Shown: positions 30,859 through 42,096, counted from the stretch's first letter. The stretch is 64,000 nt of DNA from Ursus arctos (GCF_023065955.2 NW_026623008.1:16708501-16772500), one strand, 5' to 3'. Translations and numbers: made by a program. Notes: a model not told the origin generated them from the sequence alone.

Positions 30859-32044
30859 TGATTTCTGCTCAAAGTGCTCTTCGGGCTTCCCATTTCTCTC
30901 AAAACTTCTCACAGCGGCCTCGAAGGTCCTATGGACCTTATCCTTGTTAGCTTCTTGATTTCATCTCCTACCTGCACCTTTAAGTTCATGAACATTTTTA
31001 ACTACACTGGAACAAAATTATCTTCTGAAAAATGTGTTATTATCTTCTCAAACACAAGCATCATGTTTTTTGGACTGCAGGTTGATAATGACACCATGGT
31101 GTAATGGCACTAGTCACAGGCCATCCTGAGTGCTGCATATAGATTAAAATGTTAAGGACCGCCGAAGTGTAATGTGTGAATGTGTGACTTCTATGAAAGT
31201 CCAGGATTGTGTGTACAGACTTTCCCCCTCACTGCTGAGTTCTCATTTATAGGGCTTTCCCACCAAAATGTGCAGGCATCGTCTGTTTCAGAGAATCACA
31301 CATCAGCTTATCTCCAAGTCCCTTTCAGCTCTAGACTGACACCCCATTTTCCAGAATAGACCATTGCTGCTCAGTAAGAATAAACGACTTGTCTAGGGGC
31401 CACAATCCAGGAACAACCAGGTATCTGAGCCACCAGAAGCCACCTTCTCCCAACCCCCAGCCTTCTCACTCAGCAGCTCATCACCATCTCCCAGAAGCTC
31501 CCCAGAGGACAAAAGCACAGAAGTTCCCTCATCTAAGAATAAAACATTTACCCTATTATTCTCCAGGGACAATTATGGAGTGTTTCAGGTTGTGTCACTG
31601 ATTACTCGCTATCATTTTGCAACTCCAAATAACTTTAGGTTCCCATAGCAACACTCTCTGTTCTGGAAACCGACATTGTTCCCTAATCACATGGATTAGG
31701 GAACAATCCATGTGGGAAGGAATAAGAACTTCTCCCAGAAAACTCACAGCAGGTGGGAGAAGACATGTCCTGGAGTGTGAAGGGTGGGGATGGTTATTAA
31801 GGATTTTGTCCTGCCAAAGACAATGAACCTAACAGCAGTCACCACTGAACGACTAGCCAACCCTTGACCATCTTGAATAGGCTTCAAGGAGGGATCTCTG
31901 CCAAGAAAGAGTCTTCATGTTACAAAAAGCATTATGATGGTTGGCCAAACCAAGGCAAGAAATTAAGACCCTAAGCTCCATCAAGTGAAAGAAACTTCCA
32001 CTAAACTTCACTAGAAGTACACAGTACATTGGAAAGCCATAAAA
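30859..32044. other. Unassigned stretch
   Basis: No repeat family recognised. Contains the hairpin at 31,675-31,707 listed separately. Confidence 0.4.
31675..31707. repeat. Perfect 14-bp hairpin, 5-base loop
   Basis: ATTGTTCCCTAATC, loop ACATG, then GATTAGGGAACAAT. A second, mutually exclusive 10-bp pairing uses 31,688-31,697 (CACATGGATT) with 31,705-31,714 (AATCCATGTG). Confidence 0.9.
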
Positions 32045-32310
32045 TTTATGTTGGCAGATAGACTGGAAGGCCTATCCTTTGCTGAATTATTTGGGAGGTT
32101 GTGTACAGACGTCTGCAATTTACTTCGAAATAGATCACGGAAATAAGATTAACTGATTGATGGCAGGAAGCGCAGACATGTATAAAGCAAGTATAGTCAA
32201 GTAATTGTAGAATCCAGGTAGTTGGTATAGGGGTAGTCACTGTAAATTCTCTCCACTTTTCTCAAAGCTTAAAATGTTCATAAGATGTTGGGAGTAAACT
32301 TATAGGCATA
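32045..32310 (+). mobile_element. Old L1 3'-end remnant
   Basis: "GTCTGCAATTTACTTCGAAA", "GTATAAAGCAAGTATAGTCA", "CTCCACTTTTCTCAAAGCTT". Confidence 0.65.
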
Positions 32311-33119
32311 TCGATCACATTATGAGAACGGGGAAGAAAGAAAAGGAAACGAGAAAAAAGGTGGTAGGAAAAGGGATAAAGGGAGAAGAGAGACAGAGGA
32401 GATCTTTAGTGTTGTCCCGAAGTTGATTCCTTTTCTTTCTCACCTCTGTCTTTGAGAGCTGCTTAAAGCAGACAATTTTGGTTGAACTCGGTTGCAATTA
32501 TGGAAATATATCTTGGTGTCAAAAGGAACCCAAAGGAACTTTCTAAAAACACCAAGTACTGATGCCACTTGATGTTCTGGAATTGGCTATGGTTGTCCTA
32601 ACAGATGCTTAAATTAGCATCTATAAAGGGCAAGGTAGAATTAAACAAGAGTCTTTTGCCAGGAAGTCCAAAACAGAAGCTAGAGCAGAGAGATCTTGAA
32701 TGTTAGTGCCTCTCATTCCAGTCTTGGGACTAGTGGAATAGTCAGAAAACTTCGAGGCTGATGCTCATTCTTTTACACACAAAGTTCAAAACAGTGAGTG
32801 TCAAGCTAAAAACAAAATAACACAAATCTCTGAAATCTGAAGACAATTTTCTGCGAGCTACCGATAGTTTCAGGGCATACTGTACACACACGTGGAAGTA
32901 GTTCTAATCTAGAAAGTCACCAAGACCTGGAAGCTGTGCAAACAGTGCCACCTGGTGGCCAGAGCCGGGAATAGTCTGGCAATACCTTCTTCGAATGTCT
33001 GCTAGCCCTTTATTTTTTCCACTGTTTTTGGTTATTCAACAAAAATGTATAAGGAACCTCTGGAATACTAGAAAGCAGGACTTGCAGACAGAACTTGTAG
33101 CCATACTACTGTTTTATAG
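32311..33119. other. Unassigned AT-rich stretch
   Basis: Nothing recognised. A purine-rich segment lies at 32,328-32,400. Confidence 0.4.
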
Positions 33120-33340
33120 CTCTTATGTTTCTAGTAGTATTTTTGAACATGAGTTCTCACAGGGGCGTGCTCATTATCAGAAGGCCCACAGAATGTGTAT
33201 CATGTGATGTGACAGAGGTGTTAGCTAACCCTGTGACGGTAACTGTTTTGCAATATATATGTGTACAAATCAACACGTTGTATACCTTAAACCTACACAA
33301 TGTTATATGTTAATTATATCTCAATAAAGCCAATGGTTGG
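33120..33340 (+). mobile_element. L1 3'-end remnant
   Basis: "AACACGTTGTATACCTTAAA" and "AATTATATCTCAATAAAGCC" are the terminal landmarks. Confidence 0.7.
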
Positions 33341-33485
33341 GGGCGAGGGAGAAAGAGTCCCAGAGACCCAACTACTTCCCATTCATGCCTTCATATAAGA
33401 TGACTGTAGTCGACCCTTGAACAACATGGGTTTGAACTGCATGGGTTCACTTCTATGTGGATTTTTTTCGATAAATATAGTACAG

Positions 33486-33605
33486 GGCTGCTTGGCTGGC
33501 TCCGTCAGTAGAGTACGTGACTCAATCTCAGGGTTGTGAGTTTGAGCCCCATGTTGGGTGTAGAGCTTACATACATACATACACACATAAAGGTATTTAA
33601 AAAAT
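33486..33605 (+). mobile_element. Short tRNA-like SINE
   Basis: "GGGCTGCTTGGCTGGCTCCG" to "CATGTTGGGTGTAGAGCTTA", then a (CATA)n tail. Confidence 0.88.
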
Positions 33606-33692
33606 AACATATTGTAAATGTATTTTCCCTTCCTTATGATTTTAAAAACATTTCTTCTCTAGCTTACTTTATGGTAAAGATATAGTATATAA

Positions 33693-33870
33693 GGGGCGCC
33701 TGGGTGGCTCAGTTGTTAAGCGTCTGATCCGGGGTGATCCCGGGGTCCTGGGATCGAGCCCCGCATCAGACTCCTCCACTGGGAGCCTGCTTCTTCCTCT
33801 CCCACTCTCCCTGTTTGTGTTCTCTCTCTCGCTGGCTGTCTCTCTCTGTCAAATAAATAAATAAAAATCT
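33693..33870 (+). mobile_element. Carnivore SINE with shortened tRNA region
   Basis: Perfect TSD TATAGTATATAA at 33,681-33,692 and 33,879-33,890. The stretch after "GCGTCTGATCC" lacks the usual "CTTCGGCTCAGG". Confidence 0.94.
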
Positions 33871-34038
33871 TATATGTATATAGTATATAATATACAAAAT
33901 GTGTTAATCGTTTATAATTTCAGTAAGGCTTCTGGTCAACAGGAGGCTATTAGTAGTTAAGTTTGGGGGGAGTCAAAAGTTATGCACAGATTTTCAACTG
34001 TGCTCTAACCCCCCATGTTGTTCAAGGGTCAACCACAG

Positions 34039-34624
34039 TCCTCTTGGTTAGGTCATGGGAAATCCCACCCTTAAACAATTCCTTTCTGAGGGTAAGATTC
34101 TGCATTCTCACGGTTTTCTGATTAAAATAAAAATGCCCAGAGAGGAGTGCTACCTGGGTTCTGAAACCTGTCAGTTTACTAAGTGAGTGATTGGGGAATC
34201 ACTGTTTAGAGGTCACCTGCCCATCCTACCTCATGGAGTTGTTGATCCTAAAGCTTTCATGTCTTCTAGTTAACACCCATCTGTGGGATCAGCAGCCTCG
34301 GCCTAGCTCGACTCTCCTCCCTTCTTCCCCAGGCAGAGGACTCTCTGCTTCAGTCCCCTTTGGGGTACAGCAGCAGCTAGACAGCAGGGAGTTAGGGAAG
34401 AAACACAAGCAACATGCCTTCAAAAGCTGATTAAAGATAAAAATGAAGGCAGGTCAAGTAAAACTGGTCAGAGTTATTAAAACTATTGAATTCAAGTGAG
34501 TTATCAATTTTATAAAGAAAAGTTTGGGGGGAAAAAAGTAAATTTGGTGAGCTGGCCAGTAAGTGAATAGGCCTGTTGCTGAAAACCTGAGCCGTTGACT
34601 TATTTATTAAAAAAAAATAGAGAA
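34039..34624. other. Unassigned stretch
   Basis: No recognised repeat or exon. Confidence 0.4.
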
Positions 34625-34830
34625 ATAATAGCATCAATCTCACAGGGATGTTATAAGGATTAAGTTAGATTATTTATTTAAAGTGCTTAGCACAATGCCT
34701 GGTACATGAGAAGATGCTGCTGTCCTATTATTATGAGCACTGTTAGGTACTAGGATAGGTTGGCTCAATAGTCCTTACAGTACGGCAAGGACATTAGTTT
34801 GCTCAAGATCACATCGTAAGTTTAGGCTCC
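34625..34830. repeat. MIR fossil, sense part then antisense part
   Basis: "AAAGTGCTTAGCACAATGCC" is the sense 3' core; from about 34,735 antisense-like MIR sequence follows. Confidence 0.6.
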
Positions 34831-35114
34831 AAAACCCATATATATATATTTTTAAATCTATACATTTTTTGAAAAACACTTTGTGAAATAGAACACCAGT
34901 ACAAACAAGTGCATTAAAAATAGATGAATAATTATATAGCAAACCACCAGGAAAGCACCACAGACCACGAAATAGAATCTTTTGTATCTTCTGTCACACT
35001 GTTGTACATGGATTCTGACACGTGGGCCCACGAACTTCTCTAGGCTGCAACTTTAAGGAGCGGCAATACTGGAAAATGGGGTATATGCCATGTGTCTTCA
35101 AATGTAAAGACAAA
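34831..35114. other. Unassigned AT-rich stretch
   Basis: Nothing recognised apart from a short TA run at 34,840-34,849. Confidence 0.35.
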
Positions 35115-35625
35115 CTTAAAAAAAAGTTCAATTAACATATAGTGTATTGTTAGTTTCAGAGGTAGAGTTTAGTGATTCATCAGTTGCATAGCACTGATGT
35201 TCTACTGCTCATTCCATCACGTGCCCTCCCTCATGCCCATCCCCCAGCTACCCCATCCCTCCCCCCTCCAGCCACCCTCCGTTGGTTCCCTACAGTTGTC
35301 TCCTATGGTTTGTCTCCCTCTCTGATTTCGAAAGACAAACTGTTTTACAACGTGCTTGTTCTAATTTGCTCTGCCACCAGCCAGGTGTGAGCTCACGTGG
35401 CTCCATCACCAACAGTTGCCATCAGCAGACTTCTCTCCGCCGTCAGGGCGGCATTCGCTGTGGTTTTGCTGTGTATTTCCCTGATTACAAATGAAGCTGC
35501 GTCCTTTCCTATGTTCAGTAATCACTGGGACAGCTTCTTTTATGATGTGCTGATTCATGATTCAAGTCTTTTGCCCAGTTTTCTATTGAGTTATCCCGTT
35601 CCTTCTACTCTGCGCCTCACAAGGG
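35115..35625 (-). mobile_element. Carnivore-type L1 3' end, antisense
   Basis: "AATTAACATATAGTGTATTG", "AGTGATTCATCAGTTGCATA" and "GTCTCCCTCTCTGATTTCG" match the antisense 3' UTR of dog-type L1s. 35,460-35,620 resembles the antisense end of ORF2. Interior sequence is scrambled or deleted. Confidence 0.78.
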
Positions 35626-35759
35626 GCTCTAGATATGGTCCAAACAGCCCAGAGCTGAGGGAGGACGGATACCAAGGCCTCGTCTTTGTTTGTAATACTC
35701 ATAGTACTAGACAGAGCTGGCCAGAGGAGGGCTTAACATGCTGACTGACTGGCGCACAG

Positions 35760-36110
35760 GTCCATAATCTGTATTGGCAATTCCCAAACCCAAAAGGTTA
35801 GGAAAACCAAGAGAATTTTTTTAAGTTTGGTATACAATTCACTTGGAGGCAAAACCTGAACTGACAGCCGGCTACCCATAGTTTTTGTCGCATGTTTCCC
35901 TGCAGAAATATTAACGTGTTTGACTATGGGATGCTGTGGTTTAGGACTTTGGGATGCTGCCAAATGGAAGATAATGTAATACACAATATTCAGTACCTAT
36001 GCCCCAGGGCAGCTTCCTACAATCAGAAAACTTAATTGTTGAACACATCCGGCCACAAGGATATTGAATATGGGATTCTGGACCTATTGTTTATCGAATT
36101 CCCGCAGTTT
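35760..36110. repeat. Old interspersed repeat, class unresolved
   Basis: AT-rich 350-bp block with phrases such as "GGGATGCTGTGGTTTAGGAC" and "CCGGCCACAAGGATATTGAA", repeat-like from memory. Family not identified. Confidence 0.4.
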
Positions 36111-36119
36111 CCAGCACTA

Positions 36120-36265
36120 GGAGTGTTTTACATACACAATAGACCTGTGGTCAAAATTAAATACAGTAGGTGTCAGCCCTTCCACATTTTATGAAGGAAA
36201 CACCAGAGGCTCAGACAAGTTAAGTTACTTGCCGAGTCACACAGCACCGCTGAGATGATGTTTCT
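36120..36265 (-). repeat. MIR fossil, antisense
   Basis: "CCAGAGGCTCAGACAAGTTA" and "CTTGCCGAGTCACACAGC". Confidence 0.75.
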
Positions 36266-36439
36266 GGAAATGAGTCTATCTTGCCAATCGCATACATGGC
36301 ACATTAGAGCATATGCGACCCTACAGAGTAATCTAAAGCTATCCCTGAAACATACTTAAGAGCAGTTCGTGAGCCGAGCTGGATGCCTGCACCATATTCA
36401 GAGAAAGGCAATCAAGCTGGATTAGTCACAGTAACAAGG

Positions 36440-36570
36440 AACGGAGTGCACTCGTTTCTAGGGGTGACCGCACGGAGGTCCAGAGAGGGCAAGGCGCACG
36501 CCCCAGGCCTCACAGCTAGTGAGTCTGATGAACTTGCAGACATTAATTCTAACTGTAACAGGGCTTTCTG
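36440..36570 (-). repeat. MIR fossil, antisense, diverged
   Basis: "GGTCCAGAGAGGGCAAGGCG" and "AGGCCTCACAGCTAGTGAGT". Confidence 0.65.
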
Positions 36571-36749
36571 ACACAAGATCCCAACAACCAATAGTGCATT
36601 CCTCCCTCTAGGACTTGTAACACAAAGTGGAACCGTTATTTCTGAAGATTTCATTATTTAAAGCAAACAAGTTTCAAGTAAGGTAAACTCTCAAATCTCC
36701 CCTTATCTTGCAAACTTACATATTCTTACCTCCAGTGTCAGAGGATGTG

Positions 36750-37440
36750 ATGTCTTTTTGTCCAAGGCTCACTGCTTCACCACAGCCTCCCACTCCACGC
36801 ACTCCCATCTTCTCTGGGGCCTTGGTACGGTTGTCCTCACCCTCTCCCACACTTTTAACCCTTCCTGTTCTCAACAGGCCCTTCCAATCTTAAAAAAACA
36901 CAAAAAACAAACCCCTGCCTCCCACAACAAAACCTCATCCCTCCATCCCTTTCTAGCTACCGTTTCCTCTCTCCTTTTTTCAACAAGCTTAAGAGTCCTC
37001 CTCACCACTCCTTCTTCACCTCCCACTTCTCAATGCACCACGTGTCCTCCCCTCGCTGCGGCCACATCACCGTGCCCATTTCTCGTTCACCTTTCCCACA
37101 CTCTCTGCTGTATTTGGCCCTGTCAGCCTTCCTCTCCTTGAAACTCCCCTTCTCGGGCTGAGTGTTGCTCCTGTTTCCTAATTCTCCTGGAGGTTTATTT
37201 ACAGCCTTCAACTCACTTGAGCTGCGGACTACATATGGACAGATTTGCAGACTGGTTTCTGCTATCTCCGAACACCCGTCCAACCACCTGTGATCAAATC
37301 CCTCTTGCGCCTAGGCATGCTCGTGCATTCCCTGCCTCAGTAGAGCTATGACCTACTAGACGGTCTCACTAGAAACCTCGTAGTCACACCTGAGTCCCCC
37401 CTCTCCAAATTCCTGCCTTTTCCTAATCAAGTAAGCCCAA
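36750..37440 (+). repeat. LINE-2/CR1-family ORF remnant
   Basis: "CTCCCACTTCTCAATGCACC", "CCTTGAAACTCCCCTTCTCG", "CCTAATTCTCCTGGAGG" and "AACCTCGTAGTCACACCTGA" follow the order of L2 reverse-transcriptase coding sequence in C-rich, frame-broken form. The 127-codon ORF at 36,758 is a by-product. Confidence 0.5.
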
Positions 37441-37759
37441 AGGGGAAAAAAAATTCTCACTCTTCTCAGTTCAGATGAGCGAACTTAAAGGGCCTTATGT
37501 GCACTTGGGGTGCATCTCAGGGTAGGTAGTAAGCAGCCTCCAGATCTTAGAAAAATGTCTCCCAACCAAGTTGGTCAAAAATGCTACACACATACTAAAC
37601 ATTTACCTTTATGTCAAAATACTTTTGGAGAACTCACTGTAGAGTATTAAGATGTACTAGGAGTCATTAACAGACATTTCTAAGTTTGCATATCAAGGGC
37701 CAGCTTTGTATCAAACTTGTTTTAATAGAATAGCAAATACCCTCGAATGCCTCTCAAGT
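37441..37759. other. Short unassigned stretch
   Basis: No repeat or gene signal. Confidence 0.35.
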
Positions 37760-38180
37760 TGTGGCAACCAGCCCCCAAGATGGCCCCAGTGATTCTCACC
37801 TCCCTGTAGTGCCCTCCCACACTGAATGGGGCTGACGGGTGTCATCAATGGGATATTGTGAAAGTGAAGGAGGCTTGCTACATTATTCACTCAGGCAGGG
37901 GTGGGGGGTGGGGTGCTTGCTCTGCGTGTCATGAGACACTCAATCAGTCCAATGAAGTGGTCCACTCGGCTAGAAATTGAGTGAGGTCTTCTGCCAACAA
38001 CCAGCACTAACTGCCAGGCATGTGAGCGAGCCACACTGGAAGCAGAATCTCCAACCCATCACGTCTTCAGGTGATTGCAACCTCCCGAGACCCAGAGCCA
38101 GATCCCTCAGCTAAGCCACTCGTGGATTCTTGACTCCGTGTAACTGCATGAGATAATAAAGTTCGTTTTGAACCAAGTTT
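37760..38180 (+). repeat. LTR-like fossil (ERVL/MaLR type, unresolved)
   Basis: "CCAAGATGGCCCCAGTGATT", "GTCTTCTGCCAACAACCAGC" and a closing "CATGAGATAATAAAGTTCG" resemble a MaLR/ERVL LTR with its polyadenylation region. Confidence 0.5.
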
Positions 38181-38690
38181 GGCACTTATATAAGGAATGG
38201 AGAAAACCTACAGCACAAGGATTCTCATTACTTGGGCAAATGATGGTAAAACAGTCTGAATGTAGTAACTGTGGGAAAGCCCTGAATGTTTTCTCAATTT
38301 TTAAGCAACAAGAGAATTCGTTCTGGAGAGCCAGTCCTATTGAATGCCATCAGTATTAGAAAGTCTTCCATTTTCCCACATTTCTCAGGAAACTTGTGAC
38401 AACTCCCGCTGCAAGGTAACTTATGAATATAAAGAATGAGGGAAAGCTTTTAATGGTGTCTCTTACATTAGGAAAATTCTCCCTGGATGCAAAGCCAACG
38501 AGCATGTTAATTCTGAAAAATTTTCCAGTGATTCCTGTCTTTACGGCATGCAAGAATTCATACTGGGGAGGAAAATCCTAGGAATGTAAATAGGAGGATG
38601 CCTCGGCTTCAGCTCTGCAGTGCGTGGTCACAGGACCATTTACACTGGCATCAGGAAGTGTAAGTGTCAGGAGTATAGGATTACCTTTAT
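38181..38690 (+). pseudogene. Decayed C2H2 (Kruppel-type) zinc-finger fragment
   Basis: Three degenerate finger units lie in order. The first, at 38,258-38,300, translates ECSNCGKALNVFS and keeps the Cys-x2-Cys-Gly-Lys-Ala start of a finger. The second, near 38,422-38,451, reads YEYKE-stop-GKAF; the second Cys codon TGT has become TGA. The third, at 38,547-38,573, reads HARIHTGEE, a His plus the TGEKP-type interfinger linker. C2H2 proteins of this class bind DNA, usually as KRAB-linked repressors, but stops and frameshifts make this copy nonfunctional. No KRAB box or intron is seen, and it abuts an LTR-like relic, so it may be a retrocopy or a remnant of a degraded ZNF locus. Confidence 0.8.
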
Positions 38691-39364
38691 CAAGTCCTCT
38701 TCCTTAGATTGGGCCACTAGCTCATTAACGTTTAGGTTTCTTGAAGTATAAACATCGATGTCTATAGCTATCCCCTAAAATTAACCTTAAATTACATTTC
38801 AATAAACCACCAAGCTCTTAAATGTTGGGGGTAGTCTGCAAGGCAGCAACACACAAAGAACCCCCAAGACCCGTGAAGACTCATCCATACAACCCATGAC
38901 CCACTGGAGCGGACAGAGCGACCAGACTCGGCTGTGAACAGCCAAGAGGTGGAAATATCTGTCCAAGGAAGTTATTTTGAAAAGAACCCCATTAACCAAT
39001 CTTTGTGGGAGACTACGAGGTGGAGAAGTTTGGCCCTAGAGTGTATTACGAAGACCAAGTTCCCTGCATCTCCACTAAAGCCATCAATTTATGATTGCAG
39101 TTGAGAGCCACGCAGGCACTAAGGGAAAAGAACCCCAAACCCAGACTGCTGCTGTCCCCCCTTACTACTAGCCACGTGCTCAGACTTTTAGACCACTTCT
39201 TCAAAGCGGAAGGCTACAGTAAATAACATGCTCATTTTCTTTTACATCTATATTTCCTACTCCTTTCACTTCAGGCACCACCAAGTCAAGCTAAACAGAA
39301 CGGCCAATCCCAAGGATTATACCTTTCTAAAACTACTTCTGAAATCGTAACATGCTATTTTTAT
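38691..39364. other. Unassigned stretch
   Basis: No recognised repeat or exon. Confidence 0.4.
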
Positions 39365-39510
39365 ACAGATCACATCGTATTACACCTGAAATCTCCTACT
39401 TGATCAGTAATTATGAGAGCAGAGGTCTTGTTTTGTTCCTTTATCGTATACCCAAGGCTTAGCACAGCACATGGCCGCTGTTCAGTAAGAGCTGGTACAG
39501 AGGCTACGAC
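39365..39510 (+). repeat. LINE-2 3'-end remnant
   Basis: "GAGAGCAGAGGTCTTGTTTT" and "AAGGCTTAGCACAGCACATG". Confidence 0.65.
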
Positions 39511-39544
39511 CAAGGACCTCAATAGTTCAGCGCTTTCTGCTCTG

Positions 39545-39790
39545 CCGTGTTAGAACACACCTTCCTCATACACCTCTCTAAAATCCTGGCTTACTTCGTC
39601 ATCTCCAAGAAATCTTTTCTAGTTTCTACCACCTATCTCTAGCCATCACCCTACCCTACCTGAACTCCCACAGACCTTTAAGCTATACTTGGCTCCCTTT
39701 CTGACACTGTGCTTGCTTCTTGCCCACCTAGTCTTACCTATCAAACTGCAAACCAAAGCCCAGAAACCAAATCTCTCACAGTATGTCAAA
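39545..39790 (+). repeat. LINE-2 3'-UTR remnant, second copy
   Basis: "CTCCAAGAAATCTTTTCTAG", "CTGACACTGTGCTTGCTTCT" match the segment upstream of the L2 3' end. Confidence 0.5.
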
Positions 39791-40212
39791 TCTTAGTCGT
39801 GTGAATAAAGGAACTGAATTTAGGAAACTCAACTGGGAGGGAAGGTTTACACCCTCGCATTCTGTTCATTCATCTCTTTCCCCCTAAATGAGGAGCCACC
39901 CAGACATTTTGTGGAACAAAGATCTTTGTAAATATTCTGCCAATTGTATGGGCATTCGCGACTTAGAGCTGCCTATAAACTAAAAATGAAAATTCTCTTC
40001 CCTCTTAGAGATCAGACGTACCCATTTACATGAAGAGTTCAAAGGCTACAGTAAGCTCAGGGCAGTGAGGCTGATGTCAGAAGAAACAGGCAGTGAGGGA
40101 CCAAGGCCTCGTGAAAGCCAAAACACCTTCTTTGCTGCTGGCCAGACACTGCCAGTAGAACTAAGTTCGTATCCAGGTTTACTTGATAGGTGCCCAAATG
40201 TAACCTAGAGCC
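39791..40212. other. Unassigned stretch
   Basis: Nothing recognised. Confidence 0.35.
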
Positions 40213-40254
40213 TGCAATTCAGCATCTCCTGCAAGCTTACCAGAAATGCAGACT

Positions 40255-41132
40255 CTCCAATGGTACAGCCACTTTAGAAAAGTTTAGCGCTTCCTCAAAA
40301 TTTTAAAGTTACCATTTGCCTGAGATCTGCTGTGCAACACTGTGCTGAAGTTAACCGTAGCAGTGCGCACTTAACAATGGAGACAGCTGGAGCACCTGGC
40401 TGGCTCGGTCCGTGAAGTGTGCGAGTCTTGATCTCAGGGTGGTGAGTTCAAGCCCCATGCTGGGTGTAGAGATTACTTAAAAAGCCCAAAATCTTAAGAA
40501 AAAAATTTAAAGAGGGTAAATCTCCCAAGTGTCCTTACCATAATTCTTTTGGAAGTTACCATATGACCCAACAATTCTGCTCCTGAAGTCTAGTCCTTAA
40601 AGAAACAAAAACACATGTCCACACAAAATCTTGTACACGAATGTTCACATCAGCAGGGTTCATGACAGCCAAAAGGTAGGAACAACCCAAACGTCCATCA
40701 ACTGTTGAATACACAAAATGTGGTATGTCCATGCAATGGGAAATTATTCAGCCATAAAAGGAATGAAGGACCTGATTCACGTCACCGGGATGAAGCCTGA
40801 ACACATACTAAATGAAAGTAGCCAGTCAGAGAAGTCCACGAACATATGATTCCATTCACGTGAAACGTAAAGTGAGACCAAGTGGATCAGTGGTTGCCAG
40901 AGATCTGACGGCGGATGTGATGGTGAATGGAGGTAGCTACTAATGGATACAGCGTTTCTATTTTGGCATGAAGAAAATGTCCTGAAATTAAGACAGTGTG
41001 AGGGTCTGCATAACTGCGTGTTTAAGAAAAACAAGAAAACAAAACAAAAAACCCACCAAACTGTACATTTTTAAGGAGTGAATTTTATATGAATTTTATT
41101 TCAATAAAACTGTTACTTCTTTTTAAGAGAAA
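40255..41132 (+). mobile_element. L1M 3' region inserted in a DNA transposon
   Basis: "CCATATGACCCAACAATTCT", "GAAATTATTCAGCCATAAAA", "GTGGTTGCCAGAGATCTGAC", "TTTATTTCAATAAAACTG". TSD AGAAATGCAGAYT at 40,242-40,254 and 41,133-41,145. Confidence 0.88.
40390..40500 (+). mobile_element. Short tRNA-like SINE nested in the L1
   Basis: "GAGCACCTGGCTGGCTCGGT" to "CATGCTGGGTGTAGAGATTA". Confidence 0.88.
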
Positions 41133-41242
41133 AGAAATGCAGATTTGCAGGCTGACCCCAGACCTACGGAATCGAGATCTGCATCTTAACAGTAACTACG
41201 GGTGATTCACATGCACGTTGGTTTGAGAAGCCCTGACCTAGA

Positions 41243-41579
41243 ATATAATCCAATTTGTCTCTCTGGTTAATTAATCATGGAATAGTTAACTTGATTTCAC
41301 CAGGGTAGATTTTTCTTGTCAAAACTGCTTCAGATATTCAACCACTGTTCACATTCATTTTGGAACATCTGGTTTCTCCTCTATAAATCTGCCAGTTTTA
41401 GTACTGGGTGGAACCTGCACTGAGCTAAGAGCAAAACCCTGGCATATAGATTTCTTAGCTCTCAACAGTACTGGGTATATAGTAGCTTTTACTTTAACTA
41501 AACCGCCGATTTTGAAACGGGTGCCAATAACATACAGCAGGAGATACACGCCAAATGGGAAATGAGACCACAAAAACAC
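41243..41579. other. Flank of a candidate minus-strand 3' end
   Basis: No repeat recognised. Read on the minus strand this lies just beyond the 41.6-kb poly(A) signal, starting with a GT-rich stretch. Confidence 0.4.
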
Positions 41580-41584
41580 TCACT

Positions 41585-41605
41585 TCAGAAAATACTTTAT
41601 TAAAG
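41585..41605 (-). promoter_or_regulatory. Candidate poly(A) signal of a minus-strand gene
   Basis: TTTATT at about 41,598-41,603 is AATAAA on the minus strand. Cleavage would fall near 41,583. The minus strand then reads GTGAGTGTTTTTGTGG, a suitable GU-rich downstream element. The preceding 60 bases look like an mRNA 3' end. Together these support a transcript ending here, but no RNA evidence is available. Confidence 0.5.
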
Positions 41606-41988
41606 GTCAAATCAGATTTACAGAAGTATAAAAACAACAGGGCGTAGAGGTGCAGAAGCTTCAAATAAACTGTGCATACAACAGGACGTAAATTACCTAC
41701 CTGGGGTTCTCAGAGCAGTTTTCTACTTTTGCCCTGGCGCCTAATCTATTTTTTAAAGAATCCTAGGAAAAGTCTCAGCAGTTGTATTTTCTCATGATTT
41801 AGCAGCTAGAGAAAATGTCCACATTCCAAAAAGAAAGGGACAACAGGTATTGAATAGAAATAAATATAAGATAAGCTCCACTTCTCTGTTTCAGTTTTCA
41901 ATTTTGTGTGCACACACTCTGTTGCGGGAGGGGGAAATGCTATTAGAACTTTCCTTTTCAAAAATTTCATGAAGAATTTGGAAGTTTT

Positions 41989-42096
41989 GGGGCACCTGAC
42001 TGGCTCAGTTGGTAGAGCATGTGACTTTTGATCTCGTGTCATGAGTTCGAGCCCCATGTTGGGTGTAGAGATTACTTTAAAAAAACAAACAAAAAC
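41989..42096 (+). mobile_element. Short tRNA-like SINE
   Basis: "GGGGCACCTGACTGGCTCAG" to "CATGTTGGGTGTAGAGATTA", with an A/CAAA tail. Confidence 0.9.

Larger units (their letters stand above)
33405..34038. mobile_element. Tigger/MER2-type DNA transposon fossil with two nested SINEs
   Basis: 5' end "TCGACCCTTGAACAACATGG" and 3' end "CCATGTTGTTCAAGGGTCAA" are inverted repeats. Without the SINEs about 330 bp remain, the size of a short internally deleted pogo-type element. Confidence 0.85.
40213..41242 (+). mobile_element. hAT/MER5-type transposon fossil split by an L1
   Basis: 5' piece 40,213-40,254 ("TTCAGCATCTCCTGCAAGCT") and 3' piece 41,133-41,242 ("CCCAGACCTACGGAATCGAG", "GTTTGAGAAGCCCTGACC") form one element when joined across the L1. 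Confidence 0.7.
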
